Positions 45,336-58,938 are shown, counted from the stretch's first letter. The stretch: 64,000 nucleotides of DNA from Lepiota brunneoincarnata (GCA_023014365.1 JAEBUN010000001.1:1550001-1614000), one strand, 5' to 3'. The notes: generated by a model from the sequence alone, not told the origin. A program made the numbers and translations.

Positions 45336-48300
45336 TCAGCTCCTAGGCCAGATATCTGTCACAGTCCTCCGCCTCTCCTTCCTCCCCGACCCGCCGACAG
45401 TGGCCGCCGCACTCCTATCCGCCGCGTTCACACTTAAGTCAACCACCATTCCCCTCCCTTCCCTCTCACCCTCGCCACCCTCACTCCCAGCAGCACCCGC
45501 CACACTATCCAACGACATCCTCTGAGTAAACCTTGACCCTACAGTCTTCCTCCTAGTCTCCCTCTCCGACTCGGGCGTAATTAGCGACGACGATGCCGTG
45601 CCCACCCCATTCCTCCCCTTCCCACTCACATCATCATCAGCACCAACCTCAACCCCAGTAAACCCGGGCCCACCACTCTCCGCAACAACAGCCTCATTCT
45701 CTGCCCTTTTCCTATACCCTTCCAACTGCTGCTGTAACCCCGTAACAGAAGTCATCCCCTCAGGCCTTGAAAACGTCGGTTGCGCCGCCGTCACCGAATA
45801 CACAGACCCCGTTCGCTCAGATCCACTCTGCGTCCTCATCATTCCAATCGGCCCATCCACCGTAACGGCCGTCGTCGCTCCACTTGGCGTCGTCAACGTC
45901 GAAAACCCCGGCGGACCAACCGCAACACCACTCGACATCGAAGATGTACTGACACTCCCACTCGCAGCGGTCCCATTAACAGACGCCCGGATAGTCGCGA
46001 TCGATGCGATTGAAATCTTTCGCCGCTCGTGCCTATCTCTTGAGGACGAGATCCTGCTGCTATCATCTCCCGAAATGGTAATATTTCGCCGTAGCGGTGT
46101 TTCGAGCGCAACTCCAGGTTGAGGAGCTACCACCCTAGACATTGTTCTACTCCGCTCCAGGGTCGCGTCCCCAAGTGGTTGCAATGGTTGAACAGGACTG
46201 CGTCCTTGTGACTGTTGCTGAGAAAATGGAGGCACCCCCAACTCGGCTCGATCAAACACCCTCGTCCTCGATATCGGGGTGGGTGATGGGTCGTAGTTGA
46301 CATCCTGCCCGTCCGAGGCAGAAGCCACAAGCGCCATCTCCCGTTGCTGACTTGGTGCAAACAACCTCCTCGCCGCGGGAATATTCACCCTTGGTAATCC
46401 TGAACCAGACACACCCATCGCGGGCGAAGCAGTCTCCAGTCGATCTAGTTCCCTCGCGGCTTGAAACGCTGGCGACGCCTTTGCCAGTGGACTATCAGAC
46501 CTCACCCCCGCCAATCTTCGCAATGCCTCCTCGCGACTCCCAGCGGCAGTATTCACACTTGCGCTACCAGATCCACCTCCCACTCTGGTACCTGTACCCG
46601 CCGTTCCACTCTGGCCAGGCTCCCAGCTTCTCCTCGATTCTCTCGACCCACCACCACCACCGCTCCCGGTGCTCGATGTGCCAGGGCCAAAATCCGGACT
46701 CGAGCTTCCCCGGCCCCCCAGATCCTCATCACTCAAACTAATGCTTCGCCCATGCACAACAGGGCTCCCTCCCAAACCTCTCATCCCTCCTAGTCCAGGA
46801 CTTTCCATCGCACCACCGGCAGCACCTGTACCAAGGTGAACATACTCCTTCATCACTCTTCCAACTCCAAGCAACAGCCCAGTCACAGCCCGCACAAGCT
46901 CATCACTCACTCTCAGCCCCTCGCGATAGTCCCCTCCAATCTTCCTCCATACCTCCACAAGCGACCTCCCATCGCTGGGTCCACTAAAATCGCCATCCAC
47001 TTCTGCTTCGATCTGCGCATCGAGAGATTTACTATTCCCAGTGCGTAACATCCCGTTTAGTCTCTCTGCAGACAACACCAGAGCGTGTGCATTTCGTGAA
47101 AGCATCTCAGCGTGGTTAGCCCCCTGCCCAAGTGAGGGTGCCAACTTCGAGAGTTGGGATTCAAACATGGATAAACTCTCGATCATGAGTCGTGTATGCT
47201 CGGACTGGGCCTGGTGCTGCTGTCCCACCTGATGTTGTTGACCAGTAGGTGCCGTCAGGGCCGCGCGTCTTGTGGAACCAAACGGACTTATATAACGCTC
47301 CCTATCCCGGACGGCCGAATAGGGTGTAGGTGTGGACGCTGGTGTAACCGGAACAGTACTTTCCCCCTGATATCGACCGAGGGCGGACCCAGCTCTCTCT
47401 AGTTGGCGTTCTCTCATCCCCAACATTCGCTCTTTCTCCAACAGAGATTGCTCTCTCCGTGTCAAAGAAGCCTCGTGGGAGCTCATCAAAGGATGTGCGC
47501 TCTTGTAGGTCCTCAAAGCCTGACCATCCCTTGCCCCATCTAAATCGTCCTCGTTCTCGTCGTCTGACTGCGCTTGATGATGCCGCATTCGTGCAGTGTA
47601 GCTGTAGTCAGCCATGGACGTCGAAGCGCGTGGTGGTGCCCGACGTGGACCCAGCTCGTCAAGCACCCCCCGGGGCCTCGTGAAAGACTCGGTGGTATCA
47701 GGACTCCAATCGACCCTCCTTTCGCCCTCCTTAAACACATCCACATTACTAGTTCCGTCGACCCCTGCTCTGCTCCGATTATGACCCTCGGCAGAAACCA
47801 GGCTTGCACGGTCGCTGGTTATATCACTGCTACTTGCCACACTGCTTCTTTCTCTCGCCTCTCTGGTCTCCACCGCCCCTGAACCCGGCACGCTCATCGT
47901 TCTCTCTCGTTCTCTCCCGACGCTGACTCTCTTACTTAGGCCGGCAGCCCTCAACCCTTCTCCCACTAGACTCCTACCAGTACCACCTAGAGCGCTCTCG
48001 GCACTTCCACCCCGGAGCGACTGCCTACGTTCCCTCTGGACTACCCCTGTCTGTGTCTGTCTGCCGATCGTATTGGATCGCGTGATGGCAACCGAGTTGT
48101 TGAATGTATGCGTGGTTTTTGAAGAGGGTGCAGATGCGGGAGGGGCAATGGTGGATGGCGTATTGCGTGTTGCGCTGCGGACACTGGGGAGGTCACGAGA
48201 GGAGTAGGTGGGTGAGTGGCGGTAGTCGTCACTGAGGCCTCGAGCACTGCGTAATGTCGATCGACGGCCCAGTGTAGTCATGGTTGAAGCCGTGGTGGTT

Positions 48301-49545
48301 GAAATTCCTGTGGTGGCGGTTGACGTGGATGTTGATGCGATGGATGTTGGTCTGTAGGGAGTTTGAAGGGCAAGGTCGGAGTTGGTTTGATTTGGATACT
48401 GTAGTGTCGTAGTAATAAAAAGACATTGTTTTGGAAGAAAAGCGTGCTCACCTCGTCTGCTGCTGAACCCTCGCGGAACTCGCGAGGCAGCGCGCTGCGC
48501 CGTCTCGCTGAACCCAAAGGAGTCTTCTTGGCACTGTTGAGATTAACGGGTGGGGCCCGCGTCGAGGCCCGATCGTCCCGCAGGGTATCTTGTATCCGAT
48601 CCCTGGCCGTGCCCACCTCGTAACGCTCGCTGTCTCTGCTGCGCATGCGTTCGTCATAAAATTCATCGTCATCATCATCGTCATCAAAGGAAGCGGAGCT
48701 TGTGCTCGCCATGGACATTCTCTTTCTCCGTCGTTGGACAGGTGAGTGAGTACGGACCTTGTGTGGCGAGGTCGGAGCAGAAGAGAGTCGAACACGGGTG
48801 TATGAATCTGAAATTTTTGATCTTGAACCGGATGAGGATGTGGAATTGAAAACGGTGCCATCGCCCTCGCGCTCTGTCTCTGAGCCCGAAAGGACCTGTG
48901 CTGGATCAGGCAGGGAGTGGCGGTTGTTACGAGAGGCTGAGCCCATCTTGTCCAGTTCCTAGAGCTTTGACTTTAGAAGAAAGAAATTAGCTTAAAATGC
49001 CGGAAACGCACAAGCTTGTTGCGCTGGAGGAGTTTGTGGGCGCGTTGAAGGGTAGTCTCGTTTGAAGCGCCCATTCGGAGACGCATGGTCTGATCTTCAT
49101 CCTGGTCGTTGTCGTCGAGGGCGTGGTGTTCGACAGGCTTCCAGGAGAGCCTGCTGCTGCTCCTAGAGTCTGACGGAACTGTGCTGCTACTGTCTGAGCT
49201 GCTCGTGTGAGTGTTGGCGTTGCTAGTGGTCGTCGTTTGGGCAGTGTACATGGGCGGCGGGGCGGGACGGCGGAGGGCGATGGTGGCGGGATCGCCTGTG
49301 CTGCCGCTCCCAGTCGAGTTTGTGGCTGGCGGGGAGGGCAGACCGGAGCCTACGGAGCTGACTGGGCTGGCCGGCTCGGGAAGGTCGGGGATGGGAGAGG
49401 GAGCACCGACGGAGGCGGTGATGGATCCGCTGCTGGTGTGCCCGTTGTTGTTGTTGTTGTTGCTCGCGTGGGACTGGTTGCCGATGTAGATGGCGGAGAG
49501 CGGCCGTGCCGAGTCTTTGCTCCGGAACGACGGGCGGGGCGGCAT
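45336..49545 (-). CDS. Large Ser/Gly-rich, mostly disordered protein
   Basis: Three exons, 49545-49012, 48958-48452 and 48398-45336, all phase 0, give ~1367 aa. The first two joints read LLQRNKL | ELDKMGSASRNNR and REGSAADE | YPNQTNSDLA. Most of the chain is low-complexity S/T/G/R with runs of Asn (near 49450), Asp (near 48680) and Gln. Islands that look folded and conserved: an N-terminal helix ETTLQRAHKLLQRNKLELDK, a helical region LMIESLSMFESQLSKLA to NAHALVLSAERLNGML, and VWRKIGGDYREGLRVSDEL to GVGRVMKEY; a short coiled coil (LQQQLEGYRKRAEN) lies near the C-terminus. I do not recognise the family. The many R-S and S-P motifs suggest a phosphorylated cytoskeletal or signalling scaffold. 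It is divergent from the SnoaL-like gene with a 174-bp spacer. Confidence 0.78.
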
Positions 49546-49719
49546 CGGCGAGACTCTGTCTCAGTCGGGCATGGAAAGAAAAAGGATAAAGAAACGACGA
49601 AAACGACGACGACCAAGAGACCCCAACATCACGTGACTTTTATCACTTGCCAGATAAGGAAGGTCGCCTGCTACTTAATCTCTCTCTCGCGCGTTTGACT
49701 GGGGTTGGAAGACACACCA

Positions 49720-50247
49720 ATGGACACACAGCTACTCACAGCAACGGACGCCTTCTTCAGGGCATTCGCTGCAAACACTCCACCCTTCCAGCTGCTCTCT
49801 CACTTTTCCTTAACCAGTCCAGTCTCTATCCAACATGCACCTAAGTCATGTCCACATCCCCAGGCGTCCCGTCTTCAAGGCCTCAACGCTGTCCGCTCCT
49901 ATTTTGACCTCCTGGCAACAAACTGGGAACGTACCTCCATAAAACAGCACACAATCATCCCATCACCAGACACCCGTTCCGTCACAACCACTGCTAGCGT
50001 CACCTGGCGCTGGAAAAAGAGTGGACGCACCTGGAACGAAGATTTTACCTGCATACTCGAGTTTGACGATCACCTCAAGATCTGCGCCTTTATCGTCACA
50101 ACAGAAAGCAGCCCAGCCACCTGTGTCATGCGCGCCGTCGACCCGAATCCTCCCACCCAGCCATCCAGCAATACTCTAAAGACCACCAAATCGTCCGCTA
50201 TCGATGTCCTATCTGTATGTCGCACGCTACTCAGCATCCAGCTCTGA
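49720..50247 (+). CDS. SnoaL/NTF2-like protein
   Basis: 175 aa from ATG 49720 (MDTQLLTATDAFFRAFAAN); an upstream TTG in frame is not a credible start. The pattern is the cone-like NTF2/SnoaL fold: an N-terminal helix TATDAFFRAFA, then LLSHFS...VSIQHAP (start of the sheet), LQGLNAVRSYFDLLA, and strands SVTTTASVTWRWKKSGRTWNEDF (in pieces) and CILEFDDHLKICAFIVTTES. The fold is used by small hydrolases, isomerases and binding proteins, so no specific reaction can be assigned. There is no intron and no signal peptide. Confidence 0.6.
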   Translation: MDTQLLTATDAFFRAFAANTPPFQLLSHFSLTSPVSIQHAPKSCPHPQASRLQGLNAVRSYFDLLATNWERTSIKQHTIIPSPDTRSVTTTASVTWRWKKSGRTWNEDFTCILEFDDHLKICAFIVTTESSPATCVMRAVDPNPPTQPSSNTLKTTKSSAIDVLSVCRTLLSIQL

Positions 50248-51117
50248 CAGACCGAGGCCTGGGCTCCCCAGATGTAACAAACCCTCGTTCACGAATAACC
50301 TGCCAGCGGCTGTGCTCGGCTTCGGTCGACACCCACTCTCCATCTCCATCGGAAATCCCCCCAGACGTACCGAAATCGCAGATCTCTTTTCCTCTCTCCT
50401 CCCACCGTTCCCTAGTTTCTCGGAGTCCTTTCCGAGAACCACCTCGGTGGCCGGTCATTCTATTTCCTCCATGCCCGAGCGAACCCCATCCGTGTACGTA
50501 CACGCCCTCGTACCACCCCCAACCATGCACATCTCCTGTAAAGTAGCACCCATTTGTTCCGCTCTGCACTCATGTCCCGCGAACTGCACGAATCTACCAT
50601 GTGAACCACCCCGCAACAATGAACAGAGATACCATAAAAGGCCCTTGCCGAGCCTTTTCAGGACCCTCCGCTTACCTGATCACATCAGGTCACCTGCCAC
50701 CCGCGAATGGCGCCACAAGCACACACGTTATTTGCTCAGGGTACTTGCTTGGGTCTAGGGAAGTATAAATGTGTGAACAGACCTCGGGGACGACGGCGCC
50801 TTCTTTGAGCGCCCATATAGCACAATGCCGAGCTCATGCAGGAATGCCGATTATCTCAGAAACGCGAGTTGCTGCTCTATGTCAATTTAAACCTTAAAGA
50901 AGAAAATCGAAAGCAAAGAAGTACAAAAATTATTTCACACCGACGGTGGGGGCGCAGAAACCAAATTCCAGATACTTACCCTATCCCACTCCACCTCTTC
51001 TTTGACCATCATCGCTGTCATCAGTAATCAGCACATGAGCGAAACTCTGGGCGGACGCCGTCACCAGGGTCTTTAACACCATAAATTATTACGACATTCC
51101 GTCGAGCACACTAATTC

Positions 51118-51138
51118 CACACACACACACACACACAC
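51118..51138. repeat. (CA)n microsatellite
   Basis: About ten uninterrupted CA units just downstream of the minus-strand segment that ends at 51232. Confidence 0.9.
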
Positions 51139-51231
51139 CGACCCACACAAAAAGACAACCCCACATCCACAGGAGGTCTACTAGCCGGCTCCTCTGGGGG
51201 CGAGACCCGTTGTGCGCAAGTCAAGCAGAGG

Positions 51232-51693
51232 CTATCTCTCACCTCTCTCCACCCCTTTATATGTGTCCGGAACCCGAGGACCATTGATCCCTGAACGCGG
51301 GGCACCATATGTTAAGCGTGAGTTGGCCGCGGGGTGTGGGAACGCATGCGAGAGAGAATACGTCCCAGTATAAGATATCCCACCATCATCATCATCATCA
51401 CTATCACGATGGATAACTGGGGTAATGGATACCCCATTCGAATCATATTGACCAATAAAACCCAGCGTCAAAGCAAAATGGTCTAGCGTCCTTGGGAAGG
51501 CGTCACAAATGGGAACAATAAACTCCACCCCAACATTGATACACATTTTATATATTGTTATTGCCGTCGGGTAGTTTATGGTTTCCGTTGAGAACCTGTC
51601 CCCAGGGCCAATGACTGCCAAGATCATAAAAAAAGCAGACTCGTCGGTAGGTGGTACTGCTGCAGATGAGTGGAGACGATATGCAAGGACCAA
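51232..51693 (-). other. Coding-like segment, C-terminal part of an unknown protein
   Basis: A 153-codon frame with a hydrophobic first half (SAFFMILAVIGPG, INVGVEFIVPICDAF) and an acidic, polar tail with a D6 run and TYSLSHAFPHP. It looks like the last helices and cytosolic tail of a membrane protein. A possible donor/acceptor pair lies just upstream (GTAAGTATT-like donor near 51775 on the minus strand). No family recognised. Confidence 0.35.
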
Positions 51694-54600
51694 GCGCTTG
51701 GTCTCTGTCTTAAATGGTGATCAAAAACAATTCCCAAACCCATGTGCATTGCAACGCCGGGACCTCTCAGTAAGTATTCGCAACTCCCTCACTGATAGTA
51801 CCACTTTCGCATAGCGATACACACAGTAGTTATCAGTTCTTCGATTGAATCGAAGAACGTAATCATAAAGGAACCAACAGACTTTTTTGATCATTGGCAC
51901 AAATCAGAGTGATAACACCCGCAACCGAGCAGAAGTGCGCCAATCGAGCATTTAAAGAGCAGGTAACGTGCCGTCTTTTGCGGTGATAAGCCAGGGCGAA
52001 AAGGGCTCCTTTATTCTCGGATTTGGGGTCGGGGTCGGGCAATGAGTACCCAAGTTCGAAGTAAAAACAAATGAAACTAGACCCCTTTCGGGAAACGAAC
52101 AATTATGCATGGCCGAGGGGGCCCAAATCGAGTCGTACTCCCTCCTAACGACTCACAGAGACAAACACCTCTAAGAATAAATCTGATGGTTATCGTAATT
52201 ACGAGCCGTGGATTTGACAATCCGCGACGTACCATACTGACTACTGAGGTAGCATCTGAATAGCTTCTCGGTGGTAGTATACAGGAGCTGCCATATCGAC
52301 CAAGAAGGCAGTGTTCCCTGATACACCCTGTGGAGTCGTAATGAACAGGTGTGGGAGCCTCAGTGAGTGTCTGTCCAGGAATCACTATAGGCCGCGGATA
52401 AATATTCAAGACCGAGCTCGTGATCTCGAGGGTGTTCCATCCATCGGTCATCGGAAAGGTGTGCCGCGACACACGGTAGCCCGAGTAGCAACCCTAAGTT
52501 TGACGACCAATCCAAGTCATGTCTATCCATCCGTCCATATATCCTGTGCTCCAGAGCTATAGACTCTCACATGTGAGAGAGATGAAGATTTGAACGGAAG
52601 AATTCTGATTGAGGAGAGAGGATCTCAAAGCCCGCCGGTGGAAGACGGATGGCACCTTTCAAGAGATCCACGTGCGCACGCTCGACACCCTCTCCAGTAG
52701 TTCTCAGTGGCAACAAATGAAGGCAGCATTCAGTCCATTGACACACCCCGTATGGTCAAAGCGACATGCGAACGGCGGCCATGTGAATTGAGTTCAAGTC
52801 TTATTTCGTGGATGAGTGGTTGTTTCAGCGACCAGCAGAACATAGGTGACTGCGATCACGCATTATTAGGGATTCGAGAGATTATGAATAGAGAAAATCA
52901 AAATGAAAAATTGACTAGTACCACCGTGATTGCGAAGATTTCTACCCTGGCCTATCTTCATACCTCGCCCTCTGAATTTTCACGACTTTGTGCGTGCTCA
53001 ATTTTCAGCCGAATGACTGATGCGAACAAGTAAATAGCTCCAACAAGGCCTTTGTCTCAGAAGAACATATTGTCAACACTGGGGATCAAGGCCCCATCAT
53101 CCTATCATAGTCAAATGGTTAGGAAATAAAACCCCAATCACCTTCTGAACTGCCATCTAGGGCAATCCGTCGAGTTTCTGGCTGACACGGGGTACGACCC
53201 CCTTCCTTTCTGGCATATTTTTGGTAAGCACCCGTAGCTATAGTTCTCTGACTGCTGACACTATTTTAGCTTGTCCGCTCACGATCATCTGATCTGTCGC
53301 CTAGGTATTCGCCAAAAAAATTGCTCCAACACCACGATGCCATGTCAGCCAACCCTCCCGACTGTGCTTTCTGGCAGTGAATGCCTGGTCGTCGGACGTC
53401 AAACCATGTTTCGCTAGAGTATCTTCTCTGTGTCGTACTCAATCCAAAGACTACCATCATTGCCAAGCTGGGTACGGTGCTCCTCATTGCAGACGCCATC
53501 AATCATCGAATATCAGATAGCGATAGGAACTGACGAAAAGGCAAATGTTCAGTCTTATGGGAGAATGGCAAGGTCTCCAACATACCGGAACCCCTTTCAC
53601 ATCTCACCGGCAAGAACCGTAATCGGGACTCGAAGCTCCTTGCAGCCTTCTCGGAGTTAGCCACAGGTTCCCCCGCAGCAGGCGGCACGAAAAAGCTCTT
53701 CCCTCCGTGGGATAACTATATCTCTTACGGGGGGCCTGTCATCGCTGCGATGTTCACCGATCCCCGTAACAGATACTCACACCGGGGAGGCCTCAGTTTT
53801 GTCAGTCATCCGTGTTGAGCTCAGCGCCCAGGAATATCATCAGACCCACGATCACCGCACTGTCCCTGGGCCCTTTTTCTGTTCTCCCGCCCCATTGTAT
53901 TGTCGGGGCGCGCGCAGTCTCGTGCCCGTTGTTTTGTACTATTGGGTGGGTTAGTGCATGACGAGGGGGCCTTTCCGGAAAGTGGGTTCCTGCTGAAGCG
54001 AACTCTGATTCGTACGTGGGTCGCTCGCCATGCTGGAAACCTGGGATTGAAAACATACGTTGCAAACTTGATCGACGGCTTCTATGTTATGGAACCAGAT
54101 ATATAGCCTTTGTGGTTGAAGATTCACTTTGTTTGGTGTGATCGGTGGCTGAAACCTGAAACCCACCACTTTTCCCTGTGTACTTGGTGAGGTGTGGTAT
54201 CCTGTATACGGCTATATGTCCACCATATGTTGTGGATGTGATCATTGACGTTCGCTAAGCCCCCAATCAGGCATTATGAACATGTCCACCCCCCACCTTT
54301 GGACAATATTGACAGATTTCAGAAAAAGAATAAAAAACAGCGATCCCTCCATGCCGGGCTCGGCATTAGATACCCCTTAGCCGATTGATACGAGGGTCCA
54401 CCCCATCATCTGTCAGGCGCAATGTGGTCATGCAACTGGGTTTGTAACCCCGCTAGACCCGTAGACCAGCGCCACTTATGTTTTGCTTAACTTACAAGAC
54501 AGTCCAGGAAGGACAATCCAAGCACTACCTTCATTTCTTTCATGGGTCGTTCGGCGCCGGAGGAAACCAGCAGCCCACTTGACTGGGTGCTCGCTTGGCA

Positions 54601-54853
54601 TGACGTGGGACACTGTAAGAGGAGCGTCGTTATGTGCGATCTAGTGATGGATCTTCCAGCCTTTTACCCGAGCTATTTTCGGTTCATCTGTTATGGCGAT
54701 GTGACTACATAAACGACGGGCTGGGTAATATAATCCTGGCGTGGCTGAACTATCCGGTGGTACCCCCTTTCCCGTCCACTCATTTACTCGTAGGGTTCAA
54801 CCGCAGGTCGAAAGAAAAAGCACTGTTTCGTTACTCTTGCCCCTAATCACACC

Positions 54854-56858
54854 ATGAAGGGGCCGGCAGAAATCGCGTAAGTCTCCTTTCTCTCCTTCTT
54901 CGCTAGTCGCTCATTGAGAATAGGCACGGGCCGATGCTTATCGGTACCATTATCAACGTTCTACTTTTTGGGATTATGATTGCGCAAACTTACTTATACT
55001 TTACCACTTATAAGAGGTTTGTTACCGATGTCCTGACTTGGTATGTATGCTGATCGTGTTCTCTGCCAGAGATCGAGTATGGATGAAGCTATTCGTACGT
55101 TAGGTGACCCACTTGAAACGTGGCTAGCCTGACAGACCACCGTTTCAGGTTTTAACAGTATTCATAGCAGACACACTCAATACCGTCTTTGATTGCATTT
55201 ACTTGTATGAATCTACCATTATTCACTTTGGTAAGTGCCATAATGAATAGTTTGTCCAACGCGCTCAACTCCGTCTCCAGGTGACTTCCCTTTCCTTGCA
55301 CAAGCGAACTGGCGTAAGTTCGGACCTCTCTTGCTCTTTGTTTTCCATCCTGACCCCTCGAAGGTTTCGCAACAGGTCAGAATTATCGGCGGTTCCACCC
55401 CATGCATCAGCCACTAATGTTTCCTTTGATGCAATACAGATCCAGCGATGACGGTATGGCTTCCTCCTCATGACTTGGTACTGTGGGCACTCACAATGCC
55501 TCTCGTCATTAGGGAATAATTGAGTTGATGGTCCAGCTATTCTTCGCATGGAGAATCCTCGTCCTCACGAAGAACCGTGTACTGGTTGGTGTGGTGGTGG
55601 TGCTTGCCATCACAGCTGGAAGTCAGCCTTCTTTTCTTCATCTATAAATCTCGAGCTGACTAGATTCGCCATCCCAAGTTTGCGCGGTTGTGACCACATA
55701 CGAAGTCATCATTATCCCCCAATTCGTGAGATTCCAAGAATTCCAAGTAAGACCCATATACTTTTCGCACTTGGTATCCTTCTCATAAGGTTCAAAGAAT
55801 GTCGTGATAGTCTGGCTATCTTGCGCCAGTGCAGCGGATATCCTTATTACAACCATCCTGGTCTGGTACCTGTAAGTCCCCTGATTGTGATATGTCGCAA
55901 TGCGCCTACTGACCCCGTTTACTAGGGTATGCCTCTCTCGGTGCTGCTTTTACGAATATGCTTAAATGTTCCCGCAGAGGAAGCACAAAACTGGTTTCAA
56001 ATCTTCCGACATGGTAGTTGACCGTATCATCCGAAGTAAGAACCGTTCCTGAGTCCATCTTGGATATGACACTCATTAACCCGACCTTCAGTCTCGGTGC
56101 AAACCGGTCTCCTCACCTCGGTACTAGCCATTGTGGATCTCATAGTCTACCTTGCAGACGTGAGTAAAGAGCCTGTATATGGGAGTAATACCTGGTGCTC
56201 ATTTATTCCTTTTGTCTAGAACACCGGCACGTAAGTGATTCACCCAAGTGAGATTCTGTACCGACCATAACCTTCTTGAACAGTCACTTGATATTCAATT
56301 TCCCTCTCTGCAAGCTATACTCCAATTCTTTGATCAGCAGTCTGAACTCTCGCGGAGGTTGGCAATACAGAGACAATTCACAGCAAGGAGGTGGTCACAG
56401 CGTCGACGCCCGTGGCGTTCCCGACAAGTCCATGATCTTGTCCCAGGTCCAAGAAGAGCCGCAATCTGGCTGGAAGGACAACGAGAGCAACTACGTTTCC
56501 CGGGTAGCCCAGGGTATCGTTACACACGTAAGAGGAAACTCCGTGAGCCCCCGCTCAAGGCCGGTTTTAGAACCTATACTAATCACACGGCCAGCAGCCA
56601 ACGATGTTTAACGGTGCACGAACCAGAACCAAACCACAACAATCAGAGGTTTTCGTTCATGTGGAATCTCATGAGCTGCGGGATGTGAGCTCGCCGCATG
56701 CCAAGTCTCAGGATGGTCATGTCAGGGGTCCTATTGTATCTAATCACCCCGGCGTCGTTATGATTCCGTCTGGTGGGTACACGAAAGAGCCTAGCATCTC
56801 TTCGGAGAGTGAACATGCCTTAGATCTTACGACCAAGTCAGGCGGCTATCGTCCTTAG
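54854..56858 (+). CDS. DUF6534-family multi-pass membrane protein
   Basis: Many short exons can be joined. Exon 1 54854-54876 (MKGPAEIA) splices to 54924 giving AHGPMLIGTIINVLLFGIM and QTYLYFTTYKR. Then: FIADTLNTVFDCIYLYEST (~55155-55230), DFPFLAQANW (~55282), ELMVQLFFAWRILVLTKNR (~55520-55580), VVTTYEVIIIPQFVRFQEFQ (~55690-55750), SCASAADILITTILVWYL (~55820-55870), RKHKTGFKSSDMVVDRIIR (~55978-56034), TGLLTSVLAIVDLIVYLAD (~56105-56160), and HLIFNFPLCKLYSNSLISSL (~56285). The last intron is 56514-56646; the tail (EVFVHVESHEL) ends at TAG 56858. This family, found in basidiomycetes, is predicted to have seven helices with a cytosolic tail; no function is known. All hallmark blocks are present, so the gene looks intact. 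Confidence 0.82.
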
Positions 56859-58938
56859 TATATTTTGTTTTTCTTCTATTACAGCGGACTATAACATAGG
56901 TTTGTTCGTCGTTTGGCCAGAATGGATATCAACAACGGGAATAAATAAACGTATGAGCTATTGTGCAATAACCATTAATGAATAATAATGAATGCAACAA
57001 GAGGCTATATCGCTGAAACACTCGAAGCCGCTTGACAGAATTAGTGGGTAACCTGGCAGCAGACTAAATAGCTGCTGAAACATACCGTAATGAGTCTTTC
57101 ATCCACTGATCCGATGCCTACTGGAAGGGACAGTTACGAGCTCTTATAACGAGAGCGCAACATTGTGCCTAACACAGGCCCCACACACAGGATTCTTATC
57201 CGCACTCAAACTCCCTAGCTGAGGTGGGGCCGTCAGCACGGTTTTCTCTCTCTCTCAACGACTAGATCGGAGAACCAGCCTCTCCGAGCGTTGCGATTTA
57301 TCAATTCCGTGTTGGCTAGGTGGTCGACTTTTTGTTTTTTTTTTCAAAGTTGAGCGTCTGACGTTCAGCTTTGGGAGATTTTTTTTACCCGAGCTCGGCG
57401 GAGTCCCGTCTTGACTCAATCATGCATCTGTCGGTGAGACCTCGATGTCAAGTTGGCGTCTAGCATAGCATCGTAAATCCCCGTCCCGTCCTAACTGACA
57501 CCAACGCTTGTTGGGCAACAGTGTTAGAAACATGTTTCCGTCTGTCTTAAAACTTCCTGGCAACCTCGAATTTCTCGATTCACAAAAGCTCTGATTTTAT
57601 TTTATTTTCGCCATATTCACTATGGACTCCATCGCGATATAACTTTTTCTTATGGGCCTGGTGTGGTCCTTGTCGCCACCGCTAGCTGCGAACGGTAAAC
57701 CCTCCGCGGGTCTACGGACTCTCCGCCATCTGATTATTATGTGACGGACGCACGCCCATCATCTTTTCTAAATGTGTCATTGTGAGGAGACTAGGGTTTA
57801 CTAGGCCTAAGCTGTTGTAGGCGCGTGACTGTCCATCGGTTACTGATAACAACAGCACAAAGACGTGTCAGAATGGACGGCGCTCAGGCGGCCATGATGG
57901 GCAGGGGTAAGCGACAAAAAATGTTGTGATTGGAAAGCTTAATGGATCATTGTTGGACTGATAGCACTTTGAGTTGATCGTTTCAGTAGGATCATGAAGG
58001 GCTAACAAGAATAGAACCCCGTTTCCCGAGGTTCTGACATAACAATCCCATAGGGCAAATTTAGTTCACGATACCACAAAATACCGTGCGATATCAGACA
58101 TTTACGAGAATCATCGCACGGAATCTGGGAACGATGCAATAACCCCTAGAAAGATCTAAAGGAAAAACTCTCTCGCTGAACAAAAGTAATAGGTTCGCAT
58201 AGGGCGTCTACTCTCCCGTGTTGTCAATCCAACCTCCTCGGTGGTCACTATCTCTAGAGCCCCTTGAACGAGTGCCGGTCCCTAAGTTGTCATCACGAGC
58301 ATCTCCAGACCTCTCAGTATCCACATTCTGGGCATTGGCTTCAGATCTTGGGGCAAATTAATTTTTTTCTGAATCCCCAGCACGCGACGTCGGGAAGAGA
58401 CACTGAACACCGGGAGCTTTTTTCTTTTCCCTGCTGGCTTGAGGTATTTACAGGCAAGTGGAAAGTGCTTGATATGGAAGGATAGAGCTCCATGAGCGGC
58501 AAGGAAAGCTAGATCCTCCGCGTCAACATATCGAGCCTAGGGGGCGAGCACTTTGCAATTGATGGAGTTACAGGAGGCCTGGCAGAAAGCTATGGCACCG
58601 GTACAAGATTGTAGGGTCCGCTGGCACACGGGAGCACTGTGGTTACCTGGTATCAAACGCATGGATGGTTGGCGGGTCGCTACGCAAGTACAGCCACGGC
58701 CAGCCATCCAACGTTGCAGGAAGGGGGGCTTTTGAATGAGCAAGGGATGAGGATAGCACAGAAAGAACGAGTTAAATGTTGTTTCCCAAATCGCTTGGTT
58801 GTCTGGCATCATGTTTGAGAGTTCGTTCGTGCCAAGGGATGGGGCCTAGTTGGGTTGTTACGAACAATGGGCAAATTTACGAGTACACAGTGTATCATAC
58901 GATCAGCTACCAACATCTAACAATCAGGTAACCTGAAC
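56859..58938. other. Intergenic, no gene recognised
   Basis: 2.1 kb with short ORFs only and several T-rich runs (near 57330-57390). No RNA gene, repeat array or domain was identified. Confidence 0.5.

Larger units (their letters stand above)
50248..54853. other. Long region without a resolved gene
   Basis: Holds a (CA)n run, a hydrophobic minus-strand segment at 51232-51693 (listed separately) and a possible minus-strand exon at ~53040-52955 (VGAIYLFASVIRLKIEHAQ). These could be exons of one interrupted membrane gene, but I could not build a consistent model. 54000-54850 is the upstream flank of the DUF6534 gene. Confidence 0.4.

Noticed and set aside
45598..46122. 174-codon plus-strand ORF, and others at 46352-46793 and 47574-47882
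   Set aside because: Shadows of the Ser-rich gene; long antisense frames are expected opposite S/T/G-rich coding sequence.
51118..51138. (CA)n run as a functional element
   Set aside because: An ordinary microsatellite without further structure; listed only as a repeat.
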